From: Flavobacteriaceae bacterium F08102
GTDB taxonomy: Bacteria; Bacteroidota; Bacteroidia; Flavobacteriales; Flavobacteriaceae
Direction: 5' to 3'
Assembly: GCA_023015935.1 (NCBI GenBank)
Contig: JALKAY010000001.1
Coordinates: 682,874-746,873 of the forward strand
Length of the DNA: 64,000 nt
Made by a program: the position numbers and the translations under genes. Position 1 is the stretch's first letter, and every line of letters begins with the position of its first letter. Below the pieces are notes generated by a model. It did no database searches and was not told the origin of the DNA. It saw nothing but the letters and a program-made list of their open reading frames with translations. Positions 35,786 to 45,650 of the stretch are shown piece after piece.

Positions 35786-38700
35786 TTATATTTTTTCGAG
35801 TTGCTCTATCGCTTTTTCAACCGAGTTAATTTGATCAAACGAAAGTAATAAGCGCAAGCCATTTTTAGTTTCTTTTTCTTTCATACTACAATCGGCTGGA
35901 TTTTCTTGCACAAACTTAAGCACTCTTGAAAACGTAGGAGTTTGGTAATAGGTAGAGGTTTTGTCAGAAATAAAATAGCCAATCATTTTATTTCTTTTCA
36001 AAATCAATCGTTCAAAGCCTAAATCCTTTGCAAGCCATTTTATGCGAATACTCATCAGTAGGTCTTTGGCTGGTTTGGGTAAAGGGCCAAAGCGATCAAT
36101 CAAAGAAAGTTTAAATTTCTTTAATTCCTTTTCTGTAGTTAATTTTCCTAGTTGTTCATATAAGCTGAGGCGTTCTTTGATAGCGTTGATATAGTCATCT
36201 GGAAAGAGCAATTCAAAATCAGTATCTATTTGGATTTCTTTGACATAGATTTTCGGTTTTTTAGCATCTTCTTTGTACAGACCTTTGAACTCTTTTTCCT
36301 TTAATTCTTCAATGGCTTCACTTAATATTTTTTGATAGGTGTCAAAACCGATGTCATTAATAAAGCCACTTTGTTCACCTCCTAACAAGTCTCCTGCACC
36401 GCGAATTTCCAAATCCTTCATGGCGATGTTTAGTCCACTTCCTAAGTCAGAGAAAAGCTCTAAAGCTTCTATTCGTTTTCTTGCATCACTAGTCATCATG
36501 TGGTATGGAGGGGTAATAAAATAACAAAAAGCTTTTTTATTAGAACGACCTACACGTCCGCGCATTTGATGTAAATCTGAAAGTCCAAAATTATTGGCGT
36601 TGTTTATGAAAATTGTATTGGCGTTGGGCACATCCAATCCACTTTCTATAATGGTGGTAGATACCAATACATCAAATTCATTGTTCATGAAAGACATCAT
36701 GAGTGCTTCGAGTTTTTTTCCTTCCATTTGTCCGTGCCCGATACCAATTCTTGCGTCAGGTAATAACCGTTGCAACAAACCAGCTACCTCCTTGATGTTT
36801 TCAATTCGATTGTGGATAAAAAAGATTTGGCCTCCACGAGAGATTTCATATTGAACTGCGTCGCGGATGGTTTCTTCATTAAAACGAATCACGTGGCTTT
36901 CAATAGGGTGTCTATTTGGAGGTGGGGTGTTGATTACCGATAAATCTCGTGCCGCCATCAACGAAAATTGTAAGGTTCTGGGGATTGGGGTTGCGGTTAA
37001 GGTAAGCGTATCAACATTTGCTTTAATTGTTTTGAGTTTGTCTTTTACAGCAACTCCAAACTTTTGTTCTTCATCGACAATCAATAGCCCTAAATCTCTA
37101 AATTTTATGGCTTTGTTTGTCAGTTGATGGGTGCCTATTATGATATCAATATTACCTGAGGCTAATTGATCGATAACTTCATTTCGCTGTTTTGTTGTGC
37201 GAAATCGGTTGAGGTAATCGATGGTTACTGGAAAATCTTTAAGGCGTTCTTTAAATGTACGGTAATGTTGAAATGCTAGAATAGTGGTGGGAACTAGAAT
37301 GGCGACTTGTTTTCCATTATCAACGGCCTTGAATGCTGCACGAATAGCTACTTCAGTTTTCCCAAACCCAACATCTCCACAGATTAATCGATCCATGGGT
37401 TGTTCTTTTTCCATGTCAAATTTAACGTCCTGTGTGGCGGCCAATTGATCTGGGGTATCTTCATACATAAAACTTGATTCGAGTTCCAATTGCATAAATG
37501 TATCTGGTTTAAATGCAAATCCTTTTTGCATTTTACGCTTTGCGTATAATTGAATTAAATCGTAGGCAATTTGTTTTACCCTAGTTTTAGTTTTTTGTTT
37601 TAGTTTTTTCCATGCCCCAGAGCCTAACTTGAACAATTTAGGAGTCTTCCCGTCTTTTCCGTTAAATTTTGAGATTTTATGCAGGGAGTGGATGCTGATA
37701 TAGAGTACATCGCGATCGCCATAAATGAGCTTGATAGCTTCTTGTTTTTTGCCTTCAACATCAATTTTTTGTAGGCCGCCAAATTTGCCTATTCCGTGAT
37801 CAATATGGGTAACATAATCCCCTATTTCAAGACTGTTTAATTCTTTAAGTGTAATGGCTTGTTTTTTGACATAGCCTGTTTTTAAGCGGAACTTGTGGTA
37901 TCTATCAAAAATTTGATGATCTGTGTAACAAGCGATATTTAAATCGAAATCAATAAATCCTTCGTAAATAGGAAATACGATTGTTTCATAAGTAACTTTT
38001 GCGTCGATATCGGCAAAAATGGAAGCAAAGCGTTCCGCTTGTTTTTCAGTGGCACAAAATAGGTAGTTGTGAATGTTTTGTGTCGTATTTTCGTTTAAAT
38101 TGTTTATGAGTAAATCGAACTGTTTATTAAAGGAGGGTTGTGGTTTTGTGCGAAAAACAATCTCATTTTTAAAGAGATGTTGACGGTTGTTGACTTCTAC
38201 CAATCGATAGTTTTCCATATGTTGATTGATGGTTTGGCCATCGCAAAATAGAGCGTCAGGGGAACCGAGCGGAATTCCATCTTTTAGTTCGCCATAAGTT
38301 ACCTTAGCCTTTTCAAATAGTTGATCTAAGGTGCCGGCTAGATTGGCTTGGTTTTTCAGGAAAATACAGGTGTGAATGGACAAATATTTAATGAAACTCT
38401 CTCTCTTTTCTTGAAGTTTTTTGTTTTCAACATTGGGCATAATGTTGATTCTGGTAACTTTTTCAGTAGATAATTGAGTTTCAATGTCGAACGTGCGAAT
38501 ACTATCGATTTCGTCGCCAAAAAATTCGATTCGGTAGGGTTCATCATGCGAAAAAGAAAATACATCTACAATCCCCCCTCGAACCGCAAATTCACCAGGT
38601 TCTGTGACGAAATCAACGCGTTTGAAGTGGTATTCAAATAGCATTTCATTGACAAAGTCGAGGGATAATTTGTCGTTAATGGCAACTTTTAAGGTATGCC

Positions 38701-39127
38701 GATCCAATTCACTTTTGGTAACTACTTTTTCGAATAATGCCGCAGGATACGTGACAATTACGGCTGGTTTTTTTCGTGAGTTGATGCGATTTAACACCTC
38801 AGAACGTAAGAGGATGTTTACATTGTCGATACCGCCTGTAGCCTCTGGATCGTATGGGCGTCGATAGGAGCCAGGATAAAACAAGACATTGCTTTCACCA
38901 AGAAGTTGTTCCAAATCATTGAGTACATGGGCCGCTTCTTCTTTGTCATCGAGAATGATTAAGAAAGGTTTTTCTACGGCTTTAAATACGGCTGCTATAA
39001 CAAAAGACAATGATGATCCAGCCAAATGCCCTATAGAGAGCTTTTGCTTGTCGTTTTGTAATCCTTGTACAAGTTGCTTAACTTTTGAGGATTGCTCAAG
39101 TAATTTAACAATGGCTTGTTTGTCCAA
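35786..39127 (-). CDS. mfd: Transcription-repair coupling factor
   Basis: 1113-residue Mfd translocase that removes stalled RNA polymerase and recruits UvrA. Domains in order: a UvrB-like N-terminal module, the RNA-polymerase-interaction domain around GDYVTHIDHGIGKFGG near residue 443, the SF2 motor with Walker A CGDVGFGKTE near 585, DEEQKFG (motif II) near 685 and RGRVGRS near 865, and the C-terminal TRCF domain. It starts at a TTG (39127), 16 nt after TATATTTG. No ATG is close enough to give a full N-terminus. A single gene. Confidence 0.96.
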   Translation of the reverse strand: MDKQAIVKLLEQSSKVKQLVQGLQNDKQKLSIGHLAGSSLSFVIAAVFKAVEKPFLIILDDKEEAAHVLNDLEQLLGESNVLFYPGSYRRPYDPEATGGIDNVNILLRSEVLNRINSRKKPAVIVTYPAALFEKVVTKSELDRHTLKVAINDKLSLDFVNEMLFEYHFKRVDFVTEPGEFAVRGGIVDVFSFSHDEPYRIEFFGDEIDSIRTFDIETQLSTEKVTRINIMPNVENKKLQEKRESFIKYLSIHTCIFLKNQANLAGTLDQLFEKAKVTYGELKDGIPLGSPDALFCDGQTINQHMENYRLVEVNNRQHLFKNEIVFRTKPQPSFNKQFDLLINNLNENTTQNIHNYLFCATEKQAERFASIFADIDAKVTYETIVFPIYEGFIDFDLNIACYTDHQIFDRYHKFRLKTGYVKKQAITLKELNSLEIGDYVTHIDHGIGKFGGLQKIDVEGKKQEAIKLIYGDRDVLYISIHSLHKISKFNGKDGKTPKLFKLGSGAWKKLKQKTKTRVKQIAYDLIQLYAKRKMQKGFAFKPDTFMQLELESSFMYEDTPDQLAATQDVKFDMEKEQPMDRLICGDVGFGKTEVAIRAAFKAVDNGKQVAILVPTTILAFQHYRTFKERLKDFPVTIDYLNRFRTTKQRNEVIDQLASGNIDIIIGTHQLTNKAIKFRDLGLLIVDEEQKFGVAVKDKLKTIKANVDTLTLTATPIPRTLQFSLMAARDLSVINTPPPNRHPIESHVIRFNEETIRDAVQYEISRGGQIFFIHNRIENIKEVAGLLQRLLPDARIGIGHGQMEGKKLEALMMSFMNNEFDVLVSTTIIESGLDVPNANTIFINNANNFGLSDLHQMRGRVGRSNKKAFCYFITPPYHMMTSDARKRIEALELFSDLGSGLNIAMKDLEIRGAGDLLGGEQSGFINDIGFDTYQKILSEAIEELKEKEFKGLYKEDAKKPKIYVKEIQIDTDFELLFPDDYINAIKERLSLYEQLGKLTTEKELKKFKLSLIDRFGPLPKPAKDLLMSIRIKWLAKDLGFERLILKRNKMIGYFISDKTSTYYQTPTFSRVLKFVQENPADCSMKEKETKNGLRLLLSFDQINSVEKAIEQLEKI

Positions 39128-39143
39128 TTGTCGGAAATTTCGG

Positions 39144-39151
39144 CAAATATA
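39144..39151 (-). promoter_or_regulatory. Promoter -7 box of mfd
   Basis: TATATTTG on the minus strand, 16 nt before the TTG start, supporting that unusual start codon. Confidence 0.45.
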
Positions 39152-39382
39152 GGGGTAATTATTCCAATTTTAATTCAATTTTTGGCGATTTAACAATCGT
39201 TGATAAACGAATGTAAATGCAGTGTCAGATTTGTACAGTACTTAGGGCGTATTAGAATAATGTTGATTCAATGCGAATGGTATATGCTACAGGAGAAATC
39301 CAAGGGAAACGCCGCCGAACGTAAAGAAAAGTCTATTTTGTAAATTATAATCAAGTACAGTGTTTATGGATTTATTGAAAAA

Positions 39383-40549
39383 TCAATGAGATGACCGTTG
39401 GTTTGATAAAAAGAGACTTGTGAATTTGTTAAAATCTGCTGTAGTATTATAAACATTAGGAGAAACTCTTACAGCATCACCTCGAAACGAAACAAAAATG
39501 TTTTCATTATGTAGTGCCGATTTTAATGACGGGATGTCAAGGTGTTTGGGAAAATAAACCCCAAAGAGGTGTTTTGCTCTGTAGTTATCGTCTTCAATAA
39601 AACATCCAGCATTTTTCAATTGGTCAACTGCCTTAGCAGAAATGTGATGGCAATACGACTGAATCTTTTCTGGGGTCCATAGCGTGAGTTGTTTTATGCT
39701 CTCGGTCAACATCGGAACCAAATTAAAGTTACTGTATTCACCCATATTGTATCGGCCCGCTCTGGGTTGATATTGTGTATTGTAATTTACGAGTTGACTA
39801 AAATCCTCACTTTCAGCTCGATTAATCCAATTGTTCTCAATCGGTTCTCCATCATTAAAATAATCGCCCATATAGGCAAATCCGAGGCCATAAGGCCCTA
39901 AGAGCCATTTGTAGCCAACTGACACCACTGCGTCTGGTTTTAGTTCGGAAATTGAAAAAGGTAATGCGCCTATACTTTGTGATCCGTCAATAACCATCAA
40001 TGCTCCCACCGCATTGGTTTTAGCTCGAATCGTTTTTAAGTCAAAAAGTGTACCATCAGCCCAATGACATTGAGGAAGACTAATAACAGCTGTTTTAGCA
40101 TTAATCGCTTGAAGAATGGATTCGTTCCAGATCCTTCCTCTACCTTTGGTTATTGGTGGGGATTTAATTACGGTTATGGAGGCTCCTGATTTTTTGGCTA
40201 CTTTTTGCCAAGCATATACATTGCTCGGAAATTGTGCATCTAGCAAGAGTATTTCATCTCCTTGTTGTAATCGAACATTGTTAGCAATGCTTGCTATACC
40301 ATAGGATACCGACGGGATAAGGGCGATGTCTAAAGGGTTTTCAACGGACAAAAACGAAGCGAGTAAAACGCGTAAGGCTTTGGCTTCTTTAAAAAAGTCT
40401 TTAGCGCCTATTAAATAGGGGTGCGACTTTCGTTTTACCGCAGCGATGCCTGCTTTTTCAACAGATTTCAGTTGAGGAGACATAAAGGCTCCGTTTAAAT
40501 AAGTTACCTTATCGGGGATGCTAAATTTATCTTTCTGGAGTTTGAGCAT
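39383..40549 (-). CDS. Class V aminotransferase (cysteine desulfurase-like)
   Basis: PLP-dependent enzyme of the class V fold, 388 residues. The cofactor sites are visible: MVIDGSQSIGALPF (Asp binding the pyridine nitrogen) near residue 185 and the Schiff-base lysine in VVSVGYKWLLGPYGLG near 212. It opens LQKDKFSIPDKVTYLNGAFMSP, as in kynureninase- and isopenicillin-epimerase-like members. The mobile cysteine loop of a true cysteine desulfurase is not evident, so the substrate is open. It is divergent from the metal-uptake operon, with a TATATTTG box 21 nt before its ATG. Confidence 0.87.
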   Translation of the reverse strand: MLKLQKDKFSIPDKVTYLNGAFMSPQLKSVEKAGIAAVKRKSHPYLIGAKDFFKEAKALRVLLASFLSVENPLDIALIPSVSYGIASIANNVRLQQGDEILLLDAQFPSNVYAWQKVAKKSGASITVIKSPPITKGRGRIWNESILQAINAKTAVISLPQCHWADGTLFDLKTIRAKTNAVGALMVIDGSQSIGALPFSISELKPDAVVSVGYKWLLGPYGLGFAYMGDYFNDGEPIENNWINRAESEDFSQLVNYNTQYQPRAGRYNMGEYSNFNLVPMLTESIKQLTLWTPEKIQSYCHHISAKAVDQLKNAGCFIEDDNYRAKHLFGVYFPKHLDIPSLKSALHNENIFVSFRGDAVRVSPNVYNTTADFNKFTSLFLSNQRSSH

Positions 40550-40570
40550 GTGACACGTAATTAGTACAGT

Positions 40571-40578
40571 CAAATATA
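40571..40578 (-). promoter_or_regulatory. Promoter -7 box of the aminotransferase gene
   Basis: TATATTTG on the minus strand, 21 nt before the ATG at 40549. It lies 25 bp from the palindrome at 40604-40623. Confidence 0.4.
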
Positions 40579-40603
40579 GGCAATAGAAAATTATAAAAGA
40601 TTA

Positions 40604-40623
40604 TTTTTAGGTCTGTCTAAAAA
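40604..40623. promoter_or_regulatory. Palindrome, probable operator of the DtxR/MntR-type regulator
   Basis: TTTTTAG-gtctgt-CTAAAAA, perfect 7-bp arms with a 6-bp spacer. Its TTAGG...CTAA core resembles DtxR-family boxes. It occupies the place of the -33 element of the regulator's own promoter (-7 box 40630-40637), so occupancy would block transcription. Autoregulation is inferred. Confidence 0.5.
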
Positions 40624-40629
40624 AATATT

Positions 40630-40637
40630 TACATTTG
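40630..40637 (+). promoter_or_regulatory. Promoter -7 box of the metal-uptake operon
   Basis: TACATTTG, full match to TAnnTTTG, 14 nt before the GTG start of the regulator gene. The -33 region overlaps the palindrome. Confidence 0.5.
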
Positions 40638-40651
40638 TAAAAAAATATATT

Positions 40652-41308
40652 GTGTTAAGTCCAACGGAAGAAAATTATATCAAAACTATTTACGCTTTAG
40701 AAATAGGAGCAAAAAAGCGGGTAAGTACTAATTTGATAGCAGAGCAGCTTGAGACAAAAGCATCGTCAGTGACCGATATGATTAAGCGATTAGCAGAAAA
40801 AGATTTGTTGGTCTATGAAAAGTATCGCGGTGTGAAATTGAGTCCAAACGGAAAGAAAATGGCCGCGCGTATTGTTCGTAAACATCGTTTATGGGAGTGC
40901 TTTTTAGTTGATAAGCTTCATTTTTCTTGGGATGAAGTTCATGATATTGCCGAACAGCTTGAACATATTCAGTCGGAAAAATTAACAGAAAAACTAGCGT
41001 CTTTTCTCGATTATCCCAGTGTAGATCCTCATGGTGATCCCATTCCTGATAAATTTGGAAATATCATTGAAGTTAAGCAAATTCCATTAGCTACATTGGA
41101 GGAAAAGGAAGAGAGTGTTTTGTTAGGTTTAAAAGATAGTTCGGATGATTTTTTGAAGTATTTGAATAAGAAAAATATTTCGTTAGGAAAAAAAATTAAG
41201 GTGATTAGTATCGAACCATTTGATCGATCTATGGAGATTGAGTTAAACAATCAACTACTAAGTATAACTGAGGCAGTAGCAAAAAATTTATTAGTAAAAG
41301 AACGATGA
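40652..41308 (+). CDS. DtxR/MntR-family metal-dependent regulator
   Basis: 218-residue metal-responsive repressor. The N-terminal winged helix covers residues 1-70 (SPTEENYIKTIYALE, recognition region TKASSVTDMIKRLAEKDLL). The dimerisation/metal domain follows with HRLWECFLVDKL and EQLEHIQSEKLTEKL, where His and Glu residues are candidate ligands. A C-terminal SH3/FeoA-like domain covers about 145-215 (LGKKIKVISIEPFDRSMEI). The GTG at 40652 is the start. It is first in an operon with an ABC metal importer, overlapping it by ATGA, so it probably represses its own operon. Mn(II) as effector is inferred. Confidence 0.88.
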   Translation: MLSPTEENYIKTIYALEIGAKKRVSTNLIAEQLETKASSVTDMIKRLAEKDLLVYEKYRGVKLSPNGKKMAARIVRKHRLWECFLVDKLHFSWDEVHDIAEQLEHIQSEKLTEKLASFLDYPSVDPHGDPIPDKFGNIIEVKQIPLATLEEKEESVLLGLKDSSDDFLKYLNKKNISLGKKIKVISIEPFDRSMEIELNNQLLSITEAVAKNLLVKER

Positions 41309-42246
41309 AGAAAATGAGACTCAAAAGTGTGATTATAAGAACTAGTTTATTTGTTTATTTGGCTATTGTACTATGTAGTTGCAAGGGCAAGGAGAAGGTG
41401 TTGAATGAAAAACTACAGGTAGTTACTACCACAACCATGATTACTGATTTGGTAAAAAACATTGGTGGTGATTTTGTCGATGTGCAAGGTTTAATGGGGG
41501 CAGGAGTTGATCCGCATTTGTACAAAGCAAGTGAAGGGGATGTAAGTAAGTTGTACAATGCTGATGTAATTATTTATAATGGTTTGCATTTAGAAGGAAA
41601 ATTAGCCGATGTATTTGAACAAATGACGAAGCAGGAAAAGCATATTATTGCCGTCTCGGATGCTTTAGATCCATCGGTACTTATAGGTTCAGAATATTTT
41701 GCCTCAAATTACGATCCACATATTTGGTTTAGTATAGCCAATTGGGAGAAAATAACGACTTATGTTGCGAGTCAGTTGGCAAAGGTAGATTCTTTACATG
41801 CTTCAGTGTATGTTGATAACGCGCATGTTTATCTAACACAATTAAAAGAACTTCGAGAAAATATAGAAACTACGTTGGCTGTTTTGCCTGATGACCAGCG
41901 AATTTTGGTCACGGCTCACGATGCGTTTAATTATTTTGGGAAAGATTTTAATTTTAACGTAGTGGGTTTGCAAGGGCTGTCAACAGCCACTGAAGCAGGT
42001 GTTCAGGATGTACAGAAGATGGCGAATTTCATAATTGAACATAAGGTAAAAGCAATTTTTGTGGAGAGTTCAGTTCCTAAAAGAACGGTTGAAGCACTGC
42101 AGGCTTCCGTAAAATCGAAAGGATATGAAGTAAAAATAGGGGGTACATTGTATTCAGATGCGCTTGGAAGTGCCGGTACTGTTGAAGGTACTTATTTGGG
42201 GATGTATAAATATAATGTTAAAACCATCGTAGAAGCTTTACAATGA
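41305..42246 (+). CDS. Metal ABC transporter binding lipoprotein (TroA/MntA type)
   Basis: Solute-binding protein of cluster A-I (Mn/Zn/Fe), 313 residues, with lipobox LCSC after a hydrophobic N-terminus. Metal ligands of the family are seen: His in [13 protein letters not shown] near residue 71, His in LHLEGKL, His in DPHIWF near 139, and a late acidic region after [12 protein letters not shown]. There is no long His-rich loop of the zinc-specific ZnuA type, which favours manganese or iron. The start overlaps the regulator stop by ATGA. It delivers metal to the permeases downstream. Confidence 0.92.
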   Translation: MKKMRLKSVIIRTSLFVYLAIVLCSCKGKEKVLNEKLQVVTTTTMITDLVKNIGGDFVDVQGLMGAGVDPHLYKASEGDVSKLYNADVIIYNGLHLEGKLADVFEQMTKQEKHIIAVSDALDPSVLIGSEYFASNYDPHIWFSIANWEKITTYVASQLAKVDSLHASVYVDNAHVYLTQLKELRENIETTLAVLPDDQRILVTAHDAFNYFGKDFNFNVVGLQGLSTATEAGVQDVQKMANFIIEHKVKAIFVESSVPKRTVEALQASVKSKGYEVKIGGTLYSDALGSAGTVEGTYLGMYKYNVKTIVEALQ

Positions 42247-42989
42247 AAAATCCAAACCAAAAATTAGCGGTTGCCGTTGATGATTTGACCGTAGCCTATA
42301 ATTATAAACCGGTTTTGTGGGATATAGATTTGGCTATTCCAGAAGGTGTTTTAATGGCTATTGTTGGACCAAATGGCGCAGGGAAGTCAACCTTAATAAA
42401 AGCGATACTTGGCATTTTAGACCCTATTGCGGGAAGTGTTCAGATATATGGAAAGCCTTATGATAAACAGCGTAAATTAGTGGCCTATGTTCCGCAAAAG
42501 GGGAGTGTTGATTGGGATTTTCCAACAACGGCCGTGGATGTGGTGACCATGGGTACGTATGGTAGTTTGGGGTGGATTAAGCGACCGGGAAGAAAAGAGA
42601 AAAAAGCCGCCTTGGAAGCGCTTGAAAAAGTAGGTATGTTGGCGTTCAAAGACCGACAAATTAGTCAACTTTCAGGAGGCCAACAACAACGTGTCTTTTT
42701 AGCGAGAGCCTTAGTTCAAGACGCATCTATTTATTTTATGGACGAACCTTTTCAAGGGGTTGATGCGACTACTGAAATTGCCATTATCAATATTTTAAAA
42801 GAATTGAGAAAAAAAGGAAAAACGGTAATTGTGGTTCATCACGATTTACAAACCGTCCCTGAATATTTTGATTGGGTGACCTTTTTGAATGTAAAAAAAA
42901 TAGCTACCGGACCCGTAAAAGATATTTTTAATGATGATAATTTGACCAAAACCTACGGGATTAATTACAAGGTTTCTGTGCAAAAATAA
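42243..42989 (+). CDS. Metal ABC transporter ATP-binding protein
   Basis: ATPase of the Mn/Zn-type importer, 248 residues. Walker [11 protein letters not shown] near residue 41, the ABC signature LSGGQQQR near 142, Walker [13 protein letters not shown] near 161, and the switch His in [22 protein letters not shown] around the Q-loop is the family-typical helical-region opener. It overlaps the binding-protein gene by ATGA (42243-42246). Confidence 0.95.
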   Translation: MKNPNQKLAVAVDDLTVAYNYKPVLWDIDLAIPEGVLMAIVGPNGAGKSTLIKAILGILDPIAGSVQIYGKPYDKQRKLVAYVPQKGSVDWDFPTTAVDVVTMGTYGSLGWIKRPGRKEKKAALEALEKVGMLAFKDRQISQLSGGQQQRVFLARALVQDASIYFMDEPFQGVDATTEIAIINILKELRKKGKTVIVVHHDLQTVPEYFDWVTFLNVKKIATGPVKDIFNDDNLTKTYGINYKVSVQK

Positions 42990-42995
42990 CCCTAG

Positions 42996-44177
42996 TTGTG
43001 TGGTTATTTTAGGGAGATTACGAGTATTAATTTAAAATTTAAACACATCGATATTTTAAAATATATAGAGTTAGTTTTTACCGATTATACCTTAAGGACA
43101 ATTACCTTAGGCACGGCCATATTAGGGGCAATCTGTGGAATGCTCGGTAGTTTTGCAGTGCTGAAAAAGCAAAGTCTTTTAGGGGATGCAATATCGCACG
43201 CCGCATTACCAGGGATTGCAATTGCTTTTTTGATTACAGGAACCAAAGATTCTAATGTTTTATTAATAGGTGCCTTGGTCAGCGGCCTTATCGGTGCCTT
43301 TTGGATACGTGGAATTACGAGAAATACGCATTTGAAATCGGATACGGCCCTTGGCTTAATCCTGTCAACTTTTTTTGGCTTTGGAATGTTATTATTGACT
43401 TATATTCAAAAGCTTCCGGATGCAAATCAGTCAGGATTGGATAAGTTTTTATTTGGTCAAGCGGCAACTTTATTGGTGAGCGATGTTTGGTTTATGGCTA
43501 TCATTACCTTTGTTTGTATCATTGTGTTACTTTTATTTTGGAAGGAGTTTAAGCTTCTACTCTTTGATCCTGATTTTACAAAAACCTTGGGTTTTAATAC
43601 GAAGTTTCTGGATATTCTAATCACTTCATTTATCGTTTTGGCCATTGTTATGGGGTTACAAACTGTAGGGGTGGTTTTAATGAGTGCGTTGTTATTAGCT
43701 CCAGCGGCGGCGGCTAGACAATGGACGAACAGTTTAAGAGTTATGGTCATGTTGGCGGCGATGTTTGGGTCTTTATCTGGGGTGCTGGGTACTGCCATCA
43801 GTTCTAGTCAAGCAAATTTGTCTACAGGACCCGTAATTGTCTTAATTGCCGGGGTATTTGTATTGATATCCTTTATCTTTTCACCCTCGAGGGGCTTGTT
43901 GTTTAAGCAGCTGAGACTTATTCAGAATCGGAAAGATTTAGAGCTACATAAAACTTTAACATTTATGTATGACATTGCGAAAAATCACCACAATAAATCG
44001 CATCCCCACACCATTAAAATTCTAAATAACTTTCAAGGATTTACTAAAAAAACACTACAACAATTAGAGCATAAAAATTACATTACGGTGGAGGGTCAAC
44101 AATGGGCAATGACTGAAAAGGGGTATGAATTTGCCGAGAACATGTACAATCAACAAATGGTAGAGACTCATGAGTAG
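42996..44177 (+). CDS. Metal ABC transporter permease with C-terminal winged-helix extension
   Basis: Membrane subunit of the metal importer, 393 residues. The permease core (about residues 20-300) has eight or nine helices and the conserved SLLGDAISHAALPGIAIAF with ATPase contact. After the last helix, about 95 cytoplasmic residues include a predicted winged-helix domain (FTKKTLQQLEHKNYITVEGQ, then MTEKGYEFAENM) resembling the DtxR DNA-binding part. The start is uncertain: the only good codon is a TTG at 42996, 6 bp after the ATPase stop. Confidence 0.9.
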   Translation: MCGYFREITSINLKFKHIDILKYIELVFTDYTLRTITLGTAILGAICGMLGSFAVLKKQSLLGDAISHAALPGIAIAFLITGTKDSNVLLIGALVSGLIGAFWIRGITRNTHLKSDTALGLILSTFFGFGMLLLTYIQKLPDANQSGLDKFLFGQAATLLVSDVWFMAIITFVCIIVLLLFWKEFKLLLFDPDFTKTLGFNTKFLDILITSFIVLAIVMGLQTVGVVLMSALLLAPAAAARQWTNSLRVMVMLAAMFGSLSGVLGTAISSSQANLSTGPVIVLIAGVFVLISFIFSPSRGLLFKQLRLIQNRKDLELHKTLTFMYDIAKNHHNKSHPHTIKILNNFQGFTKKTLQQLEHKNYITVEGQQWAMTEKGYEFAENMYNQQMVETHE

Positions 44178-45330
44178 TGCGCAGATAGAAATACAATTAA
44201 TTGCGAGTTTAGTTGCGATAGCTTGTGCCATACCAGGAACATTTTTGGTTCTTAGAAAAATGGCATTGATTTCAGATGCAATTAGCCATTCTATACTTCC
44301 AGGGCTCGTTTTAGGGTTTTTTATTACCCAAGATTTAAGTTCTCCATGGTTAATTGTTATGGCTGCTTTATCGGGGGTTGTTACGGTAATTTTGGTAGAA
44401 TATATTCAAAAGACAAACTTAGTTAAAGAAGATACGGCAATTGGATTAGTTTTTCCAACAATGTTTAGTATTGGTGTTATCTTAATTGCAAAGAATGCCA
44501 ATGATGTGCACTTGGATATTGATGTTGTCTTATTGGGCGAATTAGCTTTTACACCTTTTGATAGGATGATGGTTGGGGATGTCGATTTAGGCCCCAAATC
44601 ACTATGGGTAATAGGGATTATTTTAAGTAGTACCATTGGTTTGTTGATCGCTTTTTTTAAAGAGCTGAAAATCAGCACTTTTGATAAGGGTCTTGCAACA
44701 ACCCTAGGGTTTTCACCGGCTATTATCCACTATGGATTGATGAGTGTAGCATCCGTTACAACAGTTGGGGCTTTTGATGCTGTTGGTGCCATCCTGGTAG
44801 TAGCGCTTATGATTGCACCGGCAGCAACCGCCTATTTGCTAACAACTGATTTAAAGAAAATGCTTGGTTTGGCAATGATTTTCGGTGTATTCTCGGCTAT
44901 TGTGGGCTATTGGTTGGCGCACTATTTAGACGCATCTATTTCAGGAAGTATGACTACGATACTAGGTTTGTTATTTTTACTCGTGTATTTAATTGCTCCA
45001 GGGAAAGGGTTAATTGCGGTGCTTTATCGAAATAAGCAACAGCGTATAGAAGTGTCGTTACTTACGTTTTTATTGCATTTGAATAACCATAGTGAAATTG
45101 AAGAACGTCATATCAATCATTTAAATGAGCATATTAATTGGCGAAAAGTTCGCGCTAAATTTGTGGTTGATCTCGCATTAAAAAATAATATGGTTACGAT
45201 TGACGAAGACATTATTTCGCTTACAGAAAAGGGACGGATATTCACAGAAAAGGCAATTAATTATATTATAAGTAATGATCCTACAGAAATTGAAGCCATT
45301 AAAGAAGATTTCTTTTTGTTTAGAGGATAG
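44170..45330 (+). CDS. Second metal ABC transporter permease with C-terminal winged-helix extension
   Basis: 386-residue permease paralogue with MALISDAISHSILPGLVLGF near residue 31 and a GAFDAVGAILVVALMIAPAA pore segment. Its cytoplasmic tail (about residues 295-370) again shows a winged-helix pattern: NWRKVRAKFVVDLALKNNMV then SLTEKGRIFTEKA. Two permeases imply a heterodimeric channel, as in TroCD systems. Its start overlaps the first permease by 8 bp (ATGAGTAG). It is the last gene of the operon. Confidence 0.9.
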   Translation: MSSAQIEIQLIASLVAIACAIPGTFLVLRKMALISDAISHSILPGLVLGFFITQDLSSPWLIVMAALSGVVTVILVEYIQKTNLVKEDTAIGLVFPTMFSIGVILIAKNANDVHLDIDVVLLGELAFTPFDRMMVGDVDLGPKSLWVIGIILSSTIGLLIAFFKELKISTFDKGLATTLGFSPAIIHYGLMSVASVTTVGAFDAVGAILVVALMIAPAATAYLLTTDLKKMLGLAMIFGVFSAIVGYWLAHYLDASISGSMTTILGLLFLLVYLIAPGKGLIAVLYRNKQQRIEVSLLTFLLHLNNHSEIEERHINHLNEHINWRKVRAKFVVDLALKNNMVTIDEDIISLTEKGRIFTEKAINYIISNDPTEIEAIKEDFFLFRG

Positions 45331-45650
45331 GAATTAGTGCAAAGAGGATGATTAAAGATTGATATTGGAAATTTTTGGTTGTTTATTATTTAATAATCAA
45401 AACCGCTACAAAAATGGGGCGTCTACCTCTGGAGTCCTAAAACTTGATTTTTAACTCTGCTATGCTGTCCCCTTGAGGGTTCAATGATTCGCATTTATGT
45501 ATATTGTCAATCAGTCAACCTATATCAGGGACGTACACCATTGAGTATTGGAATTTGTTTTTTGAATTTTGTGTGTGATTTGTCATTTGAGTTTTATAAT
45601 GACCCATTGTCATTAGCTCAATTTTCTATACTTTTAATGAAAATTTTAGC
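45331..45650. other. Intergenic region, 320 bp
   Basis: Between the metal operon and the helicase-nuclease gene. TACTTTTA near 45630 with TTG 19 nt upstream is a one-mismatch promoter candidate for the helicase gene. A 77-codon frame overlapping the next gene out of frame is not convincing. No strong terminator was seen. Confidence 0.4.
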
